DNA from: Mesodorylaimus sp. YZB2_4
Taxonomy: Eukaryota > Nematoda > Enoplea > Dorylaimida > Dorylaimidae
DNA: 64,000 bases
Direction: 5' to 3'
Assembly (NCBI GenBank): GCA_030248295.1
Contig: JASANH010000776.1
Location: forward strand, 1-64,000
Positions 10,743 through 20,983 of this stretch are shown in pieces. Both the position numbers and the translations under genes were made by a program. The notes beneath the pieces are model-generated. The model saw only the letters and a list, made by a program, of their open reading frames with translations, was not told where the DNA came from and ran no database searches. Every line of letters starts with the position of its first letter. Position 1 is the first letter of the stretch.

Positions 10743-11224
10743 ATGCAAATAGGACAACCACTGAAGGCACCTATTACACTTCTCATGAAAGCGACAAGTA
10801 CAAGGCCCGCTTGCGAGCGCTTTTCGAGGGCTATAAGAACATGTACGACGACTACACGAACGCTGTGGACGATGCCGACTCGGCTGAGTTCGTTACTGAA
10901 AGTGAGCAATTCGCCCAAATGGAGATCGAATACAACTTGGCAATCGCTGATATTGGCTGCTTTAAGAATCGGGTGATCGAGAAAGAAGAACGCCAGCTGA
11001 AGGCCAGGCTGGAAGAGGCCAAAGTGAACGCGGAGATCGAGCGAATTCAGGTGCAGATACGACTGCAAGAAGAGGAACAAAGAATGAGGTGGGATATGGA
11101 GCGAATCGAACAGCAAGCTCGAATAGAATGTGAGCGCGTCGAACAAGAAAGTCGTAGCAACCAAGCCGTAGACAACCAAGTTGGTATGAATCAAGGCCGG
11201 GGTGGCGTACATCTCAGGCCCTAA
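10736..11224 (+). CDS. Coiled-coil gag-like protein of an LTR element (fragment)
   Basis: 162 residues. Residues 20-75 (LRALFEGYKNMYDDYTNAVD and onwards) resemble the helical N-terminal part of BEL/Pao gag proteins. Residues 78-150 are an uninterrupted charged coiled coil rich in E, R and Q. Together with the tRNA-Met primer-binding site 580 bases upstream, this suggests the start of gag in a truncated LTR element. No zinc knuckle and no pol follow. It could instead be an unrelated coiled-coil host ORF. Confidence 0.4.
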   Translation: MSYANRTTTEGTYYTSHESDKYKARLRALFEGYKNMYDDYTNAVDDADSAEFVTESEQFAQMEIEYNLAIADIGCFKNRVIEKEERQLKARLEEAKVNAEIERIQVQIRLQEEEQRMRWDMERIEQQARIECERVEQESRSNQAVDNQVGMNQGRGGVHLRP

Positions 11225-12299
11225 TGCCAGACTCTGTTCGTTCTCCTACGTGGTCTTGAGTAAGTTCAGACCCATGGCTAAAGCCACCAAGACGCATGGT
11301 ATGAGGAAACGTTGAAAATCAGGCACACGTCTCGCTTTGCCCACTGGAAGCGCTGAAATTCGAAGATTCAAGCTGGTTACATAAACCCAGGCTGTGATAA
11401 AGCTGTTTTTTTCACTTTCTGTAACAAGGCACCCAACTGAAGAATTTTTAGGCTGAAACCGCGTGCCTTGTCTGGCGGACTTCTTTCCGCTTTTACGTCT
11501 TAAAGCAAGCATTGATCACTAAATGACACTTTTAGCTAGAATTCTGGCTTTTGGTAAAATTCATTCTTACCAAATTCGATGGACCTTCCAACTGTATTTT
11601 AAGCCAAACGTTCGTTGCCCCGAACCAGCTTGGTTCCTGAGTGCCCTTCGTCAGCTTCTCGAGTCACTTGGTTGTAACCTGAATGAGTAAGACAAGCACG
11701 AAGTCAACACGTCGATCAATAATGTGGACAAACACTTGCCTCTTCCAAACTTCCACAAAGGGGACTGTAATGCTCGACACCCAGCGCTGACTTGACGCTG
11801 TCCGCACGGCGTAAGAATCGCTCCAACAAAGAGATACGTTTTTTCACGTCCAACTCATCGCTTCTATTCGACTAGTATATCTCCGCCACCAGCCCGTAGT
11901 CGGCCGTTAGTTGAGCTTAGGGAAGCAGTCCTTCACCAGAGTCATCAGCGCCGACGTGGTTGACGAAACAACTCCTCGTTCACTGATCGATTTCCTTGCC
12001 GATAACATGCGAGAGGCTGAGCGTAAAAAAGCAGCAACATTCTTGTGGCATCACAAATTTTGCTCTGTGAAGAATGGTCTTCGTAAACATGGTCGCATCA
12101 AGAGTGAATAACTAAATGCATGCTCTTGCACTAGAGTGAATAACTAAATGCATTACTGGTGCTATGTTATGTTAACAAGACCTCGGACAACTTTACAATA
12201 TGTAAGTAGTGCCAGACGCAGAGCCATCGGATACACGTCATTGTTGTGCGCGGTCTCGGTGGTGTGCGGTAGGATTGACATCAGTCTGTGTTCGCGAAG
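11225..12299. other. Spacer with one small minus-strand ORF
   Basis: A minus-strand ORF at 11246-11512 (88 codons) is basic at its N terminus and has one hydrophobic helix near its end (FLIPCVLVALAMGLNLL). It could be a small membrane protein, but nothing identifies it. The rest, including a 66-codon plus-strand frame near 11911, shows no domain. The repeated phrase gagtgaataactaaatgca occurs at 12102 and 12134. Confidence 0.35.
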
Positions 12300-13391
12300 A
12301 TGGCTCCAATGCGGCTCGGCAGGTTGGTGGACGGCGAGCAGTCGTGGCCGTGGGTCTGGTTGATCGTGTTGGTCGTGTGCTTGGTGGCGACAGTGCCGTT
12401 TATCGTTCACCTCTGCGCCAAGAAAGAGAAGGAAAAAAAAGGCAAGAAGAGCGAGGAAGCCGAGAACCAGGAAGAAGGTGAGGGCGAGGGTGGCGGTGAA
12501 GGCGAGGGCGAAGAAGGCGAAGGCGAAGGCGGAGACGCATCGGCAGTGGCGACTGAAGCCAGCACGGCAGCCGGCAAGAAAACCTCTGGCAAGAAGAAAG
12601 GCAAGGGCAAAGGTAAGCGTGATACCTTAGTTAGGGCTTGGTCTCAGTCCCACCTTTCACACGTCCCACCAAGGCACTTTTTAGGTCCCAAAGGGAAGAA
12701 GAAATCCTCACCGAAGAAGGCAGCCGAAGAGGAGGAGGGCGAAGGACCGGGAGAGGCGTCGGCCGTCGCCAAGAGTGCGGTTTCGGGAAAAGCAAGCGCC
12801 AAGGTAAAACCAGGATCTGAACATTGTTTCCTTCGCAGTCATCCTCCTTTTAGTCGGGAAAGGCAGGATCTGAGAAACAAGAGTCGGAGAAGCAGGTGTC
12901 GGAGAAACAGGTGTCTGAGAAACAGGCGACAGAAAAGCAAGGGACGAAGAAGACGGGCAAAGCGTCGCCCAAAGGAAAAGGAAAGAAAGCAGCAGCCGCC
13001 GATCCAGCCCCTCAAGAAACGATGGCCATGGCTCAGTCGAATGTGTTCGACAAATCGACCGCCAAGGTATGAGCTTCACATACCGTACTAAAAACGCGCT
13101 ATCTCACGGGTCTCCCTTTTAGGGATCGGGGGAAGATACGGGCGAAGGCGCCTATCTGTCTCTCATGCCAGCGTCGTCCCCAAAGAACAAGGTAAGCTCC
13201 CTCTGACTGAGAGTCGACGGCTGTTCTCATCCTTACTGCTATTCTAGAAAGGCGGGAAGAAGGCCGCGGCGCCTGCAATGTCGGAAGCTCCGCAAGCAAC
13301 GTTGGCGGCGGCACAATCGAACGTGTTCGATAAGCCAGGCGGCGGACAAACCAAGAAGCCATCCCCGAAAGGAAAGAAAGGCAGGAAATGA
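12300..13391 (+). CDS. Single-pass membrane protein with long Lys/Glu-rich cytoplasmic tail
   Basis: Five exons: 12300-12612, 12685-12803, 12854-13066, 13123-13191 and 13248-13391. Introns are 50-72 nt, all GT-AG and in phase, giving 285 residues. The start is chosen because aagATGg fits a Kozak context and puts the transmembrane helix (WPWVWLIVLVVCLVATVPFIV) at residues 20-40. The rest is low complexity: K-rich, then a GEGEG(E/G) run, then lysine-rich blocks. In exon 3 a four-residue unit SEKQ is repeated, and the motif AQSNVFDK occurs twice, in exons 3 and 5. There is no known domain. The lysine-rich tail could bind membranes, nucleic acid or cytoskeleton. Similar architecture recurs in the genes at 23213, 30280, 32762 (-) and 55830. 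Confidence 0.8.
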
Positions 13392-13509
13392 TCATCCGTG
13401 CGATAAAGCCGCTGTTCGAATGCTCGTTTTGCGTGCCTCTGTGCTGTGTACCAGTGATCTCTGTGTCTCTGCGATGTCGACTCGTGTGGCTTGGCTTGCA
13501 GCTGGCATC

Positions 13510-14310
13510 ATAGCACACAGCCCTCACATGAATGCAGCGATTTACGTAGTCCATCACCTTCGCAGTCTCGCAACATACTTTTGATCAAATTTCGGTATGC
13601 AGCCGTCGGAAAAATCTTATCGCAATGAGCGCACGGACGCACAACGTAGCAAACGCCCCTGTAAATCAAAAGAGTTAGCCACAACGCGGCATTTCTCGTC
13701 ACCTCGCGCATTTGCTTTCGAAAATGGCTAGACGTCAATTCGACAAGACCACCGCCCAAGGCGTTTTGTGGGAACACCGAAAATACAGCCTTGATCTTGA
13801 CTATTCGACAGATATGTTATGACTCCTGAAAAGGAAGGATGACTAATGGGCATGCTCCACGACTCGAACACTACTCACTCCTCCCTTCGACATAATAGTC
13901 AGCAAGGCCATACACCCGTTGTGTTGATAAGGACAAAGTAGACCGAACGATAGAGCACCAAATGCCATCGTGCTGTCGAGAAAGAGTCGCTGCAGATGAT
14001 GAATGGTGACCAGGTTTGATAATCCGTAAAACAAGAGCAAGGCGGCAGTGGCGCAAGTGTAACGCTTGCTGTCCGAACGCGCCAATCATCAGGCACGCAA
14101 CAACAACGGCCAGCGTGTAGACTCCAAAGCCCCGAACCAGTGTGCTCGTCCCGATACCACTTGGCAGGATCTGACGGGATGCCGTATTTTCAGCGTGGTA
14201 TGGTCGCACCCAACAAACGGCTATATTGAGCTGGGTGGCACTGCATGGAAACTGCGCCAGTATTGTCATAGCCATGTAACAGTATGGCAGTGTTCTCCAA
14301 TGCCTCATGC
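13510..14310 (-). pseudogene. ABCA-type transporter relic (part of one membrane domain)
   Basis: On the minus strand a membrane segment (VYTLAVVVACLMIGAFG) is followed, in a frame one base later, by AALLLFYGLSNLVTIHHLQR and a further helix. Downstream comes VFSVFPQNALGGGLVEL. This order matches the second-half membrane domain of ABCA transporters, where an LLLYGW segment is followed by the hallmark IFPxFCLGRGLIDL. The frame change near 14045 and a stop (taa) just before the FPQ exon show it is broken. No nucleotide-binding domain exists nearby. The call is by pattern only. Confidence 0.5.
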
Positions 14311-15048
14311 AGTACAGACTAGGCTAGTCTGCATTGCACATAGTCACGCGCCTATCCCTACAAATGTACAGTAGACTCGCACTTTTCCAGGCTTCGTGTG
14401 TCTGCTTTTCGTGCATGTGACTGCAACATCGACAGCTGGGGACCAGACTCGGAGCCAGTCCCTGATCTGTTTTTCATATGCTCTTATCCCCAACGGCCAC
14501 ACCATTGAAAGTAGCAACCTAAATTCTATCCCCGACCCCTGACCGTCCCCTTGCAGTGTCATATCCCCAGTTCAGATACCAGGAAGCCCTCCACGTCCCA
14601 AGTTCTCCTGGTCATCAAGGACACACAAGGTCTCGGAGAACTGCACTTCATTTCTTTCACCACACGTTCAAACAGAATAGCATCCACAAATTAGCATGAC
14701 AATAGATGCACACGAGCTGTTCAGCATCTGAATCATCAACACCGAAACACACCTCTTATCACTGACCAATAATCTATCTCATCGTAAACTACACCATCAG
14801 CGTCACACGCCATTAAGGTGCTTCGTAAAAGACAAAGTGCTCAGGACAAATTCAATCAAATTACTACTGTTCATCAAAAAATAAGAACCGTTGAAGAAAA
14901 GAGCAATGAGCAAAGCCCACAAAAGCTGACCTTAAATACTCTAAAATCAGAACAAAACTACTGGTAAATGATCAAACCAAAACGCAGACATACGCCACGC
15001 CTGCAAGCGAAATTTAAAAATCCATTTTTCTCTTTTACAATTCCCACC
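14311..15048. other. Gene-free spacer
   Basis: AT-rich after 14650. No conserved coding signal, tRNA or obvious repeat seen on either strand. Confidence 0.4.
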
Positions 15049-15746
15049 TTATTCCTTCTTCTCTTGCGTTTTCTGCTTCTTAAAAACGGCACTTTGTCCA
15101 ATTGCTCGCGGGCGATATCGCTGGCCTGTTTCACTTTCGATTCCACGATGCCGTGGTACTGATCGATCTGAGGTTGACGCAATTCGTATACCTTTGGCAA
15201 AGTAAATAACCCGACAAATGCTAGAAAGAAACAGAACCTTACCAAACCCATATTCAAGACAACAAAGCCTCCTTACCCAAAATGACCAACGCCGTGCCCT
15301 ACAAATAAGCACCGACGTACGTCAACGCCCACAGCAGCAACGCAAATTTTAGTGTATCGCATAAATCCTCCACGCAAAATTGACGCCTTAGTTGATGCAC
15401 TAAATCTTTCGTATACTTAAAAAATACGTCGACTTGCTCGTGCACATAATCCTGAGGCAGATCCAGGTTTTGCTCCAAAAACGGTCTAAAAATTCAACCT
15501 TGCATCAGCCATTGCCACACCCGATCAAATCTGACTTACTGGAACGGATTCTTATTCTCCGTTTTCTGCACCTTTCCCATAACGCCGGCATGCGTTCGAT
15601 AACCCAGCGCCGCGATCAACACCAACAAACCCAAATACGAACCGACTGTAATTATATTGAAGACGGCCAAGCATATCAGTAAGGCCAATGTCCACCGAAG
15701 ACCAATCCCGATTTCTTCACATCTCGCCAATAAATCAAGTCCAGCA
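15049..15746 (-). pseudogene. Reticulon-domain gene, damaged
   Basis: Three exons (15540-15746, 15277-15485, 15049-15220) spell a reticulon homology domain. It has DLIYWRDVKKSGLVFGG, the first hydrophobic hairpin, QKTENKNPFQ, then the loop with RRQFCVEDLCDTLKFALLLW. The second hairpin (GLFTLPKVYELRQPQIDQY) and a basic tail follow. Reticulons shape tubular ER by wedge-like hairpins. Defects: a one-base shift right after VFGG (about 15690), an in-frame TAG after LTYVGAYL in the middle exon, and a probable one-base shift in the tail. In the alternative frame that tail ends EKKE with a typical ER-retrieval look. Introns are retained, so it is not a processed copy. No 5' exon was found. Confidence 0.7.
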
Positions 15747-15982
15747 CTAAAAAGAAAAACACATTAGTCACTCCTCAAACCCTGTTGCCTCTTTCTGCCA
15801 CCCTGCACACAATCGCAGATCGAATTCATTTACAGCCTTATTATTCAGATTTCTTAGCCCTAGCAATAAGAATAACACCATCAGCCCTCGTCAACAAGAT
15901 TAGCTCATCGCCTAATTCAATACAGCCTCAATCAGTAACGCCATCAACCGTCCATAAACCCTTATACAAGGCCCTTATACCC

Positions 15983-16386
15983 TTATGCAGATGCTTGTAT
16001 ATAGCAAATAAGGTCGAACCAAAGGGGTCTCGCCTTCTCTTGATTCCATTCGGCCAACGCTTTATCCGTCGATTCTTCATTGCTTGTCGGCGATATTCTT
16101 CGCAGTCCAACACAGATCATCCAATCCGTCAAATTCGTCGCGTTCCTGATAGCAGCGATTAGAAGCTTTTCTTTTTGCTCGCTCTCCAACTTTGGCCCAG
16201 GGCTTGACATGCCTTGTCAACTTTCTCGAAATCAAGTGACTCCATATTTATGACTGGGATGACGTAGAAACAGTATCGAACCGATGACTCATTGGTGCCC
16301 TGTCCAGGACATGTCATGGATCCGTGACCAACCAAGAACGAATGCGCTACCAGGGCTGCAAGGAGCAACATGCAGCACATCACCAT
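15983..16386 (-). pseudogene. Secreted C-type lectin fragment with a frameshift
   Basis: The ATG at 16386 gives a signal peptide (MVMCCMLLLAALVAHSFL). CPGQG..SSVRYCFYV and KVDKACQALG follow, the start of a C-type lectin domain. The reading then continues one frame over with KLESEQKEKLLIAAI and TDWMICVGLRR, the lectin core. The switch near 16205 looks like one missing base. The domain ends early at 15983, before the last two cysteines and the WND-type motif, so it would be truncated even if the shift were an error. It lies 240 bases upstream of the reticulon relic on the same strand. Confidence 0.55.
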
Positions 16387-16501
16387 CTCGTGCGGGACCC
16401 CAGAAAAGGGAGAAGTAATAGGCTGGCAATCAGCAAGTGATCCTCTTGGCACAGTAATGTTATTGTGGGCCCCTCTGCGCCATGGAACAAGGTGTGCTTA
16501 C

Positions 16502-16792
16502 TCGCATCAAAATGGGCGCATATTGTTCTAAGGTATGCGGGAAGCTGCGATCTAGAAATTCAAGGGTTCCCAAATGCTTCTGGGCTATGATTCACTCCCA
16601 GAGCTTTTCAGAGGTCCCTCGGATCCTGAATCTCTCACCCCAGTCTACAACTGCATTGCATATATTTGGATCACTGATAATTGTTTCTTGACTATAGAGG
16701 CAATCCATTTCGCCTTTGCCTATCAGCTCTTTTAATCTCCCTTCCCACGATGCTACTTTGTATTTATCCCGCTCAGATTTGCGAAGCCTAGT
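16502..16792 (-). pseudogene. Unidentified exon with in-frame TGA
   Basis: An acceptor (ttcttacag) opens a frame reading TRLRKSERDKYKVASWEG onwards to GTSEKLWE. A TGA follows, and the same frame then continues coding-like (IIAQKHLGTLEFLDRSFPHT) to a good donor gtaagc at 16501. The sequence looks like a real conserved exon in which a tryptophan codon has become TGA, but I do not recognise the family. Confidence 0.35.
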
Positions 16793-16974
16793 CTGTAAGA
16801 AAGGGCAGAGGGCATGGTTTTTGATAATTGAGAGCATGAGAAACAAAATTTATCCAACTTGCAACTCCATATTCATGCCCGCACGCCAAACAATCACAAT
16901 ACACAGTAGCGTGCCAAACAGGACCTTTTCGACTTAAGCTACAGTAGTCACAACAAGAAGTGCACTAGAACCTA

Positions 16975-17732
16975 CTAGTGGCCCTGAGCACTAGTGGCTA
17001 CAATGTTGGATGGAAAGGGAGACTGGGGAGTGCAGTCCTGGGCGAGGTAAGTGCACCCGTCCGCAGCCTTGTATTGTCTCAGCGTGCAACCCGCTGCTAC
17101 GCTGTCAAACTTCTCGAAAGGCGGGCACGGATGCTGTGGTTGGGCGTTGGGGCACTCGACAAAATACGAGGAACAGCCATCGACATCGGTGTACGAGTGC
17201 AAAGCACAGTCGCGAGAGATCATTGGCAGAGGAGCGAGTGGACAAGCTGAAAAGTGACGGCATTATAGCAGAGCACTATTGTGGTCATCACGTTGGACTA
17301 GAGACGATGGACCCAACAACACTGATCGGAGGAGGTCGATAGGAAGACGAGTCCCCGTCGGTCACTAGTGAGGGATGACCAGGTTTCAGCACCCCCGTTC
17401 GGCAGCACCATGTTTACCAGGCACGCTGCCGCATCGCTGCATGCACTCGGCCTCGGAGTCGAATCGGTTGTCGTTGCCCATGCAGCCTCCGTACACGAAC
17501 TGGTTGCACCGCCCTTCGTCGGCATCATAGTACCACTTTCTGAAGTAAGCCATGCAAATGCCTGTATTGGGCGATAGACGACATTGTCGCACAGTTGTCT
17601 TGGGTGGCATGGGCTCACTGGTGGCCAGCACCGTCTGAAAGGTAGAGAGAACATAACGGTCATCTATGGCGAGGCAGGGCAGCCAGTCCAACTTACAAAA
17701 GCCAAACATAGAGCCAAGAAGAAACGAAACAT
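16975..17732 (-). CDS. Secreted Kunitz-domain protein with two Cys-DGC repeats
   Basis: Exons 17697-17732, 17418-17634 and 16975-17246 join in phase to 174 residues. A signal peptide (MFRFFLALCLAF) is split by the first intron. Residues about 25-80 form a Kunitz/BPTI domain with its six cysteines (CRLSPNTGICMAYFRKWYYD, then FVYGGCMGNDNRF and CMQRC). The P1 position, read from the GIC-M context, is methionine rather than the trypsin-type K/R, so elastase- or chymotrypsin-like targets are more likely. The last exon adds two similar units of the form C-L-x-(S/Q)-Y-x3-DGC-x-Y-x3-C, a cysteine motif I do not recognise. If the second intron is retained the protein stops at 17386 after the Kunitz domain (94 residues), so two forms are possible. 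Confidence 0.82.
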
Positions 17733-18370
17733 TTTTGAAGGCTTTGGGTGAGCACGGAAAGAATGCGAGGAGAGAAGCTGCTGATGAGAGTTCTTTCAGG
17801 AAGTATATATACTTGAGGAGGGATTGGGAAGACGCAAAGAAAACAAGTTTTGTTTGCACTTTTGACTAAACTATCGGCTGGTCGTACGAAAACTGGTGGC
17901 TGTGACGCAGGCGTCACGCAGCAGATTCTGGGTTTGTGCAAAACACAAATGTGCGGGCCTAACGATGCTGAATCAAGTCTGACAGCGATGTTCACTGAAT
18001 ATTCAGGCAGTATAATTCGCTTTGCCTAATTTTCTTTGTCCTTTAAGTGTTTAGGTGACAATGGACCGGATGCAGCTACCATAACGGCATAAACGTGTGG
18101 GCTATCGCCTGGGGGGGGAAGTGTCGATCAGTTTCCTTTTGAGTACTAAGGGACCTAACGTTCAAGTTTGCTGTGGTGCACGAAAGCCCCCTCAAAGACT
18201 TTTCGTTAGTTTGTCGGTCATCGACAAATGAGAAGGCCATTTGAAATTCGATCGTTTCGGCAAAAGTCGGCAAACCAACTTACTGATGATTATAAATAGA
18301 ATACGAGTATAGTTGGGATGGGCTACTAATGGCTTTTCATGACCGCAGTTGGCGTTTCCCAGACAGAACG
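17733..18370. other. Spacer upstream of the Kunitz gene
   Basis: Promoter side of the Kunitz gene, with a G8 run near 18111 and nothing coding. Confidence 0.4.
17804..17811 (-). promoter_or_regulatory. TATA box of the Kunitz gene
   Basis: tatatata about 75 bases upstream of the ATG at 17732, in minus orientation. Confidence 0.45.
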
Positions 18371-18545
18371 ATCTACCTTGCCGGGCTTGGCCTGGTGTGC
18401 TAGGCGTCTGCCTCTCACGCCAAGTGCTCAGTTACGGGCGAGTGTTCGACTCGCGGCCCAGTAAATCAGTGACCTGCGTGCCCGATGTGCTTCTTCACCC
18501 TCGGGCCTCGAGTGCGCTAACGTTTGGTAATGTTATAAAACAGGA
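18371..18545 (+). repeat. tRNA-derived SINE, copy 3
   Basis: A box in ttggcctggtgtgctaggcg, B box in gtgttcgactcgc, and tail with ttcacc..ctcgagtgcgc followed by gtttggtaatgttataaaac. Closely related to copy 4 at 21817. Confidence 0.75.
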
Positions 18546-19418
18546 ACAAGGAGTGACAGATTCTTTTTTACCTGGGTCCCTGCACACTTGAATACTTGAA
18601 GTGATCTAGTTGACACGTCTGATCTTGCTCTCCGAGACAATAACGATAAGAATAATTTTACAAGAGGTCTACACCTGGCACAAAAGACTGAAATTAGAGG
18701 CAGGCTAGTTCAGACTAGAGGCACCCTTGCCTTTTTTAGGAAATGTTTGTGAGTCCGAGCGGCCCAAGTATCGCGCCTGGGACTTCCAACTCGTTTTGCC
18801 TGCCTGCCATTGTCTGTATGATAGCCAGCCAGCAGTCGTGATATGATAAGCGAGGCGGTAAGGTGACCAGCTCTCGTGGCAGCTTCCCCCCGTGTGTCTC
18901 CACTAGGAGCACGTCCACACGAGGGCATCCGTCCCACGATGATACTGGGCGAGAAGAAAGGGACCTCCCCCCTGGTGTTCGAGGACGTTTCCTGATCCTC
19001 TACTCCTTGGGCCCGCCACTTGACGATACCCGGTGAGTCGCCCAGAGCCAGGTGAGCAAGGCCAGCGACGGACCTGCTAAATTGCCGTCGAAGACTGGTT
19101 CCCATTCTGATAACGGGCTTACGAGAGAACCTATTTGACTAACTGCCCGGGCCCCGATACTCTAGAAGTCAAATAGTCAAATAGGCTCCTTCTTTAGAAA
19201 ACTGCCGTCCTCAGCCGGAACAGAACTGCGGCCTCCCAGTCGGGGCTGCTGACCCAAGCAATGCGGGGCAAACGCCTAGACCAACTGATCGCGAGCCGCC
19301 GCCGCTCTAAGACACTCTTGACTGTTTCTGTGTTAAAATGGTTTAGCTCATTTTGTCTTCCTCAGCACACCCGTCATCGGACCACGCACAGCACACGACA
19401 AGGTACATCACTCGATCA
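18546..19418. other. GC-rich spacer with a hairpin
   Basis: No recognisable gene. Near 19130-19185 cctatttgact and agtcaaatagg form an inverted repeat around the GC-rich core gcccgggcccc. This is a possible remnant of a small inverted-repeat element. Confidence 0.4.
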
Positions 19419-20983
19419 CTAACGGCCGTGGTGCTTGGAGACGTACTTCTTAAGCATGTCGACGACTTGTTCCATGGCCGATCGATTGGCGTTCTTCGAC
19501 ATGCACGCGTTGGCGATCTCGGCCAGCTCGGGCGGCATTCCACGCGGCGGGTCGACCCTCTTTCCTTCGTGCAGATACTTCGTCACGGCGCGCACGTCCA
19601 TCTTCTGGCTGTTGAAGTACTGCTCGTACGGATTGCGGCCCTTGTTGTACATCTGAAGGACAGGGTGTGCATTTCAGGCCAGCACGTCCAACAGAAGCAC
19701 TCACCTCGAGGATCACGATGCCGAAGCTCCACACGTCGCTCGATTTCGTCCACTCGCGCGTCTGCAACGGCTCAGGCGGCATGGAGAAGGCGGGCAGCTT
19801 CCGCTAGGTGGCGAGTTCGTGGTGATCCGGGAACATCCTCGACAGGCCAAAGTCGGCGATCTTCACGACTGTCCGGTTGCCAACCTTGTGCGCCAGGCAG
19901 TTGCGAGAAGCGATGTCCCTGAAAATACCGCCTTTGCAAACGATGGCGAAGCGTAGCCTCGGCTCACTGTGGATGATGTCGCGCTCGTGAAGGTATTGCA
20001 TGCCCTTGGCCGCGTCCAGTAAACCTCGCGCTTTGCCCTCTTCCGTCAGCTTGTCCTGTTCCACCAGCTTGTCCAGCGATCCGGCTGAAAAAGGGGCAAA
20101 AATGATATTTGAGGAAGCCTAGGGCCAGTCCGCTTACCATTGCAGTACTTGAGGATCAGTTGCAGCTGCGGCGCACCCGACGGTCCGGCACCGAACGAGA
20201 CTCCGCGGATGGTGCCGACGTTCTCGTAGTCGAGCAGGCTTATGATCTTCGCCTCGGCCAGGCACTCCTTGCGATCTTCCCCCGTCCCCCGCTGTCCCCC
20301 GTCAGGATCTTCACGGCCACCGTCTCCTCTTTTCCCTTCCGACCGGCCGGCAGCAGCTTCGCACGCCACACTTGGCCAAAGTTTCCCTGAAACGATGAGC
20401 GCATTAACTTATTTGGGGCTCCTTTAGTCCAACACGAGAACTCACCGCGCCCAGCTGCTTCTCGAGTTTCACGCGCTTCGGATCGATCAATTCGAACTAG
20501 ACCATGACCGGAGTCACCAACTCGCAATGGCCACCTTTTGTCACGGGATCCTGCGTGTGGTAGTAGTGGGCCAGCAGTCCTTGCAGAGTGTTGAGCACGG
20601 GGCCATCGAACTTGTACTCCTGAAACGCCAACATTCAAATCGGGACTGCTGTTAGGGCTGCCTTCGAAAGGCTTTGATCCCTCTGCACCCTCAGCATCAG
20701 TGCGAGTCACTTACCCGCTGTCGCTCGCCGAACTTGAAGTGCATGATTTCGTGATTGTGGTTCACTCTGAGCACAGTTCCTCCGTCCGATCCGCGACGCA
20801 GCAGGAAGTCGCCCTCTTTCTTCAGCAAATCGACCACGAATTGTAGCTGCAGGTCTCGGTAGAAGATCTTGTCGATGCCGAGCTGGAAGCGTAGAAATCG
20901 CACAAAAAATTGTCCAAGCTTTATCAGGTACTTACCGTCGCGTCCGACTTTTCGCTCGTGTTCGTGTGCGATGCATGCGACAT
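19419..20983 (-). pseudogene. SH2-tyrosine kinase (Fer/Fps-like), several lesions
   Basis: Seven exons: 20936-20983, 20715-20882, 20446-20619, 20138-20386, 19968-20084, 19705-19918 and 19419-19652. A 16-residue leader precedes an SH2 domain (LLKKEGDFLLRRGSDGG with the phosphotyrosine-binding Arg of FLLR; HFKFGERQR; LLAHYYHTQDPVT). The kinase domain follows: glycine loop NFGQVW, VAVKIL, catalytic RDIASRNCLA, KIADFGLSR and SDVWSFGIVILE. The order SH2-kinase without other domains is that of the Fer-like cytosolic kinases expanded in nematodes. Defects: TAG at 20497-20499 between SH2 and kinase, TAG at 19804-19806 in the activation segment, one base short in a G-rich run (about 20276-20305), and one base short at the 19968/19918 junction. 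All catalytic motifs survive, so decay is recent or the lesions are sequence errors. Confidence 0.8.

Noticed and set aside
18710-19105. 131-codon minus ORF in GC-rich spacer
   Set aside because: No start context, domain or homology-like block; GC-rich sequence yields long chance frames.
5293-20499. In-frame TAA/TAG codons read as glutamine (variant genetic code)
   Set aside because: The intact genes (GMC, PYROXD2, PDZ, PAN pair) use TAA/TAG/TGA only as terminal stops, and the affected genes also carry frameshifts or a lost splice acceptor. Damage or errors explain it better.
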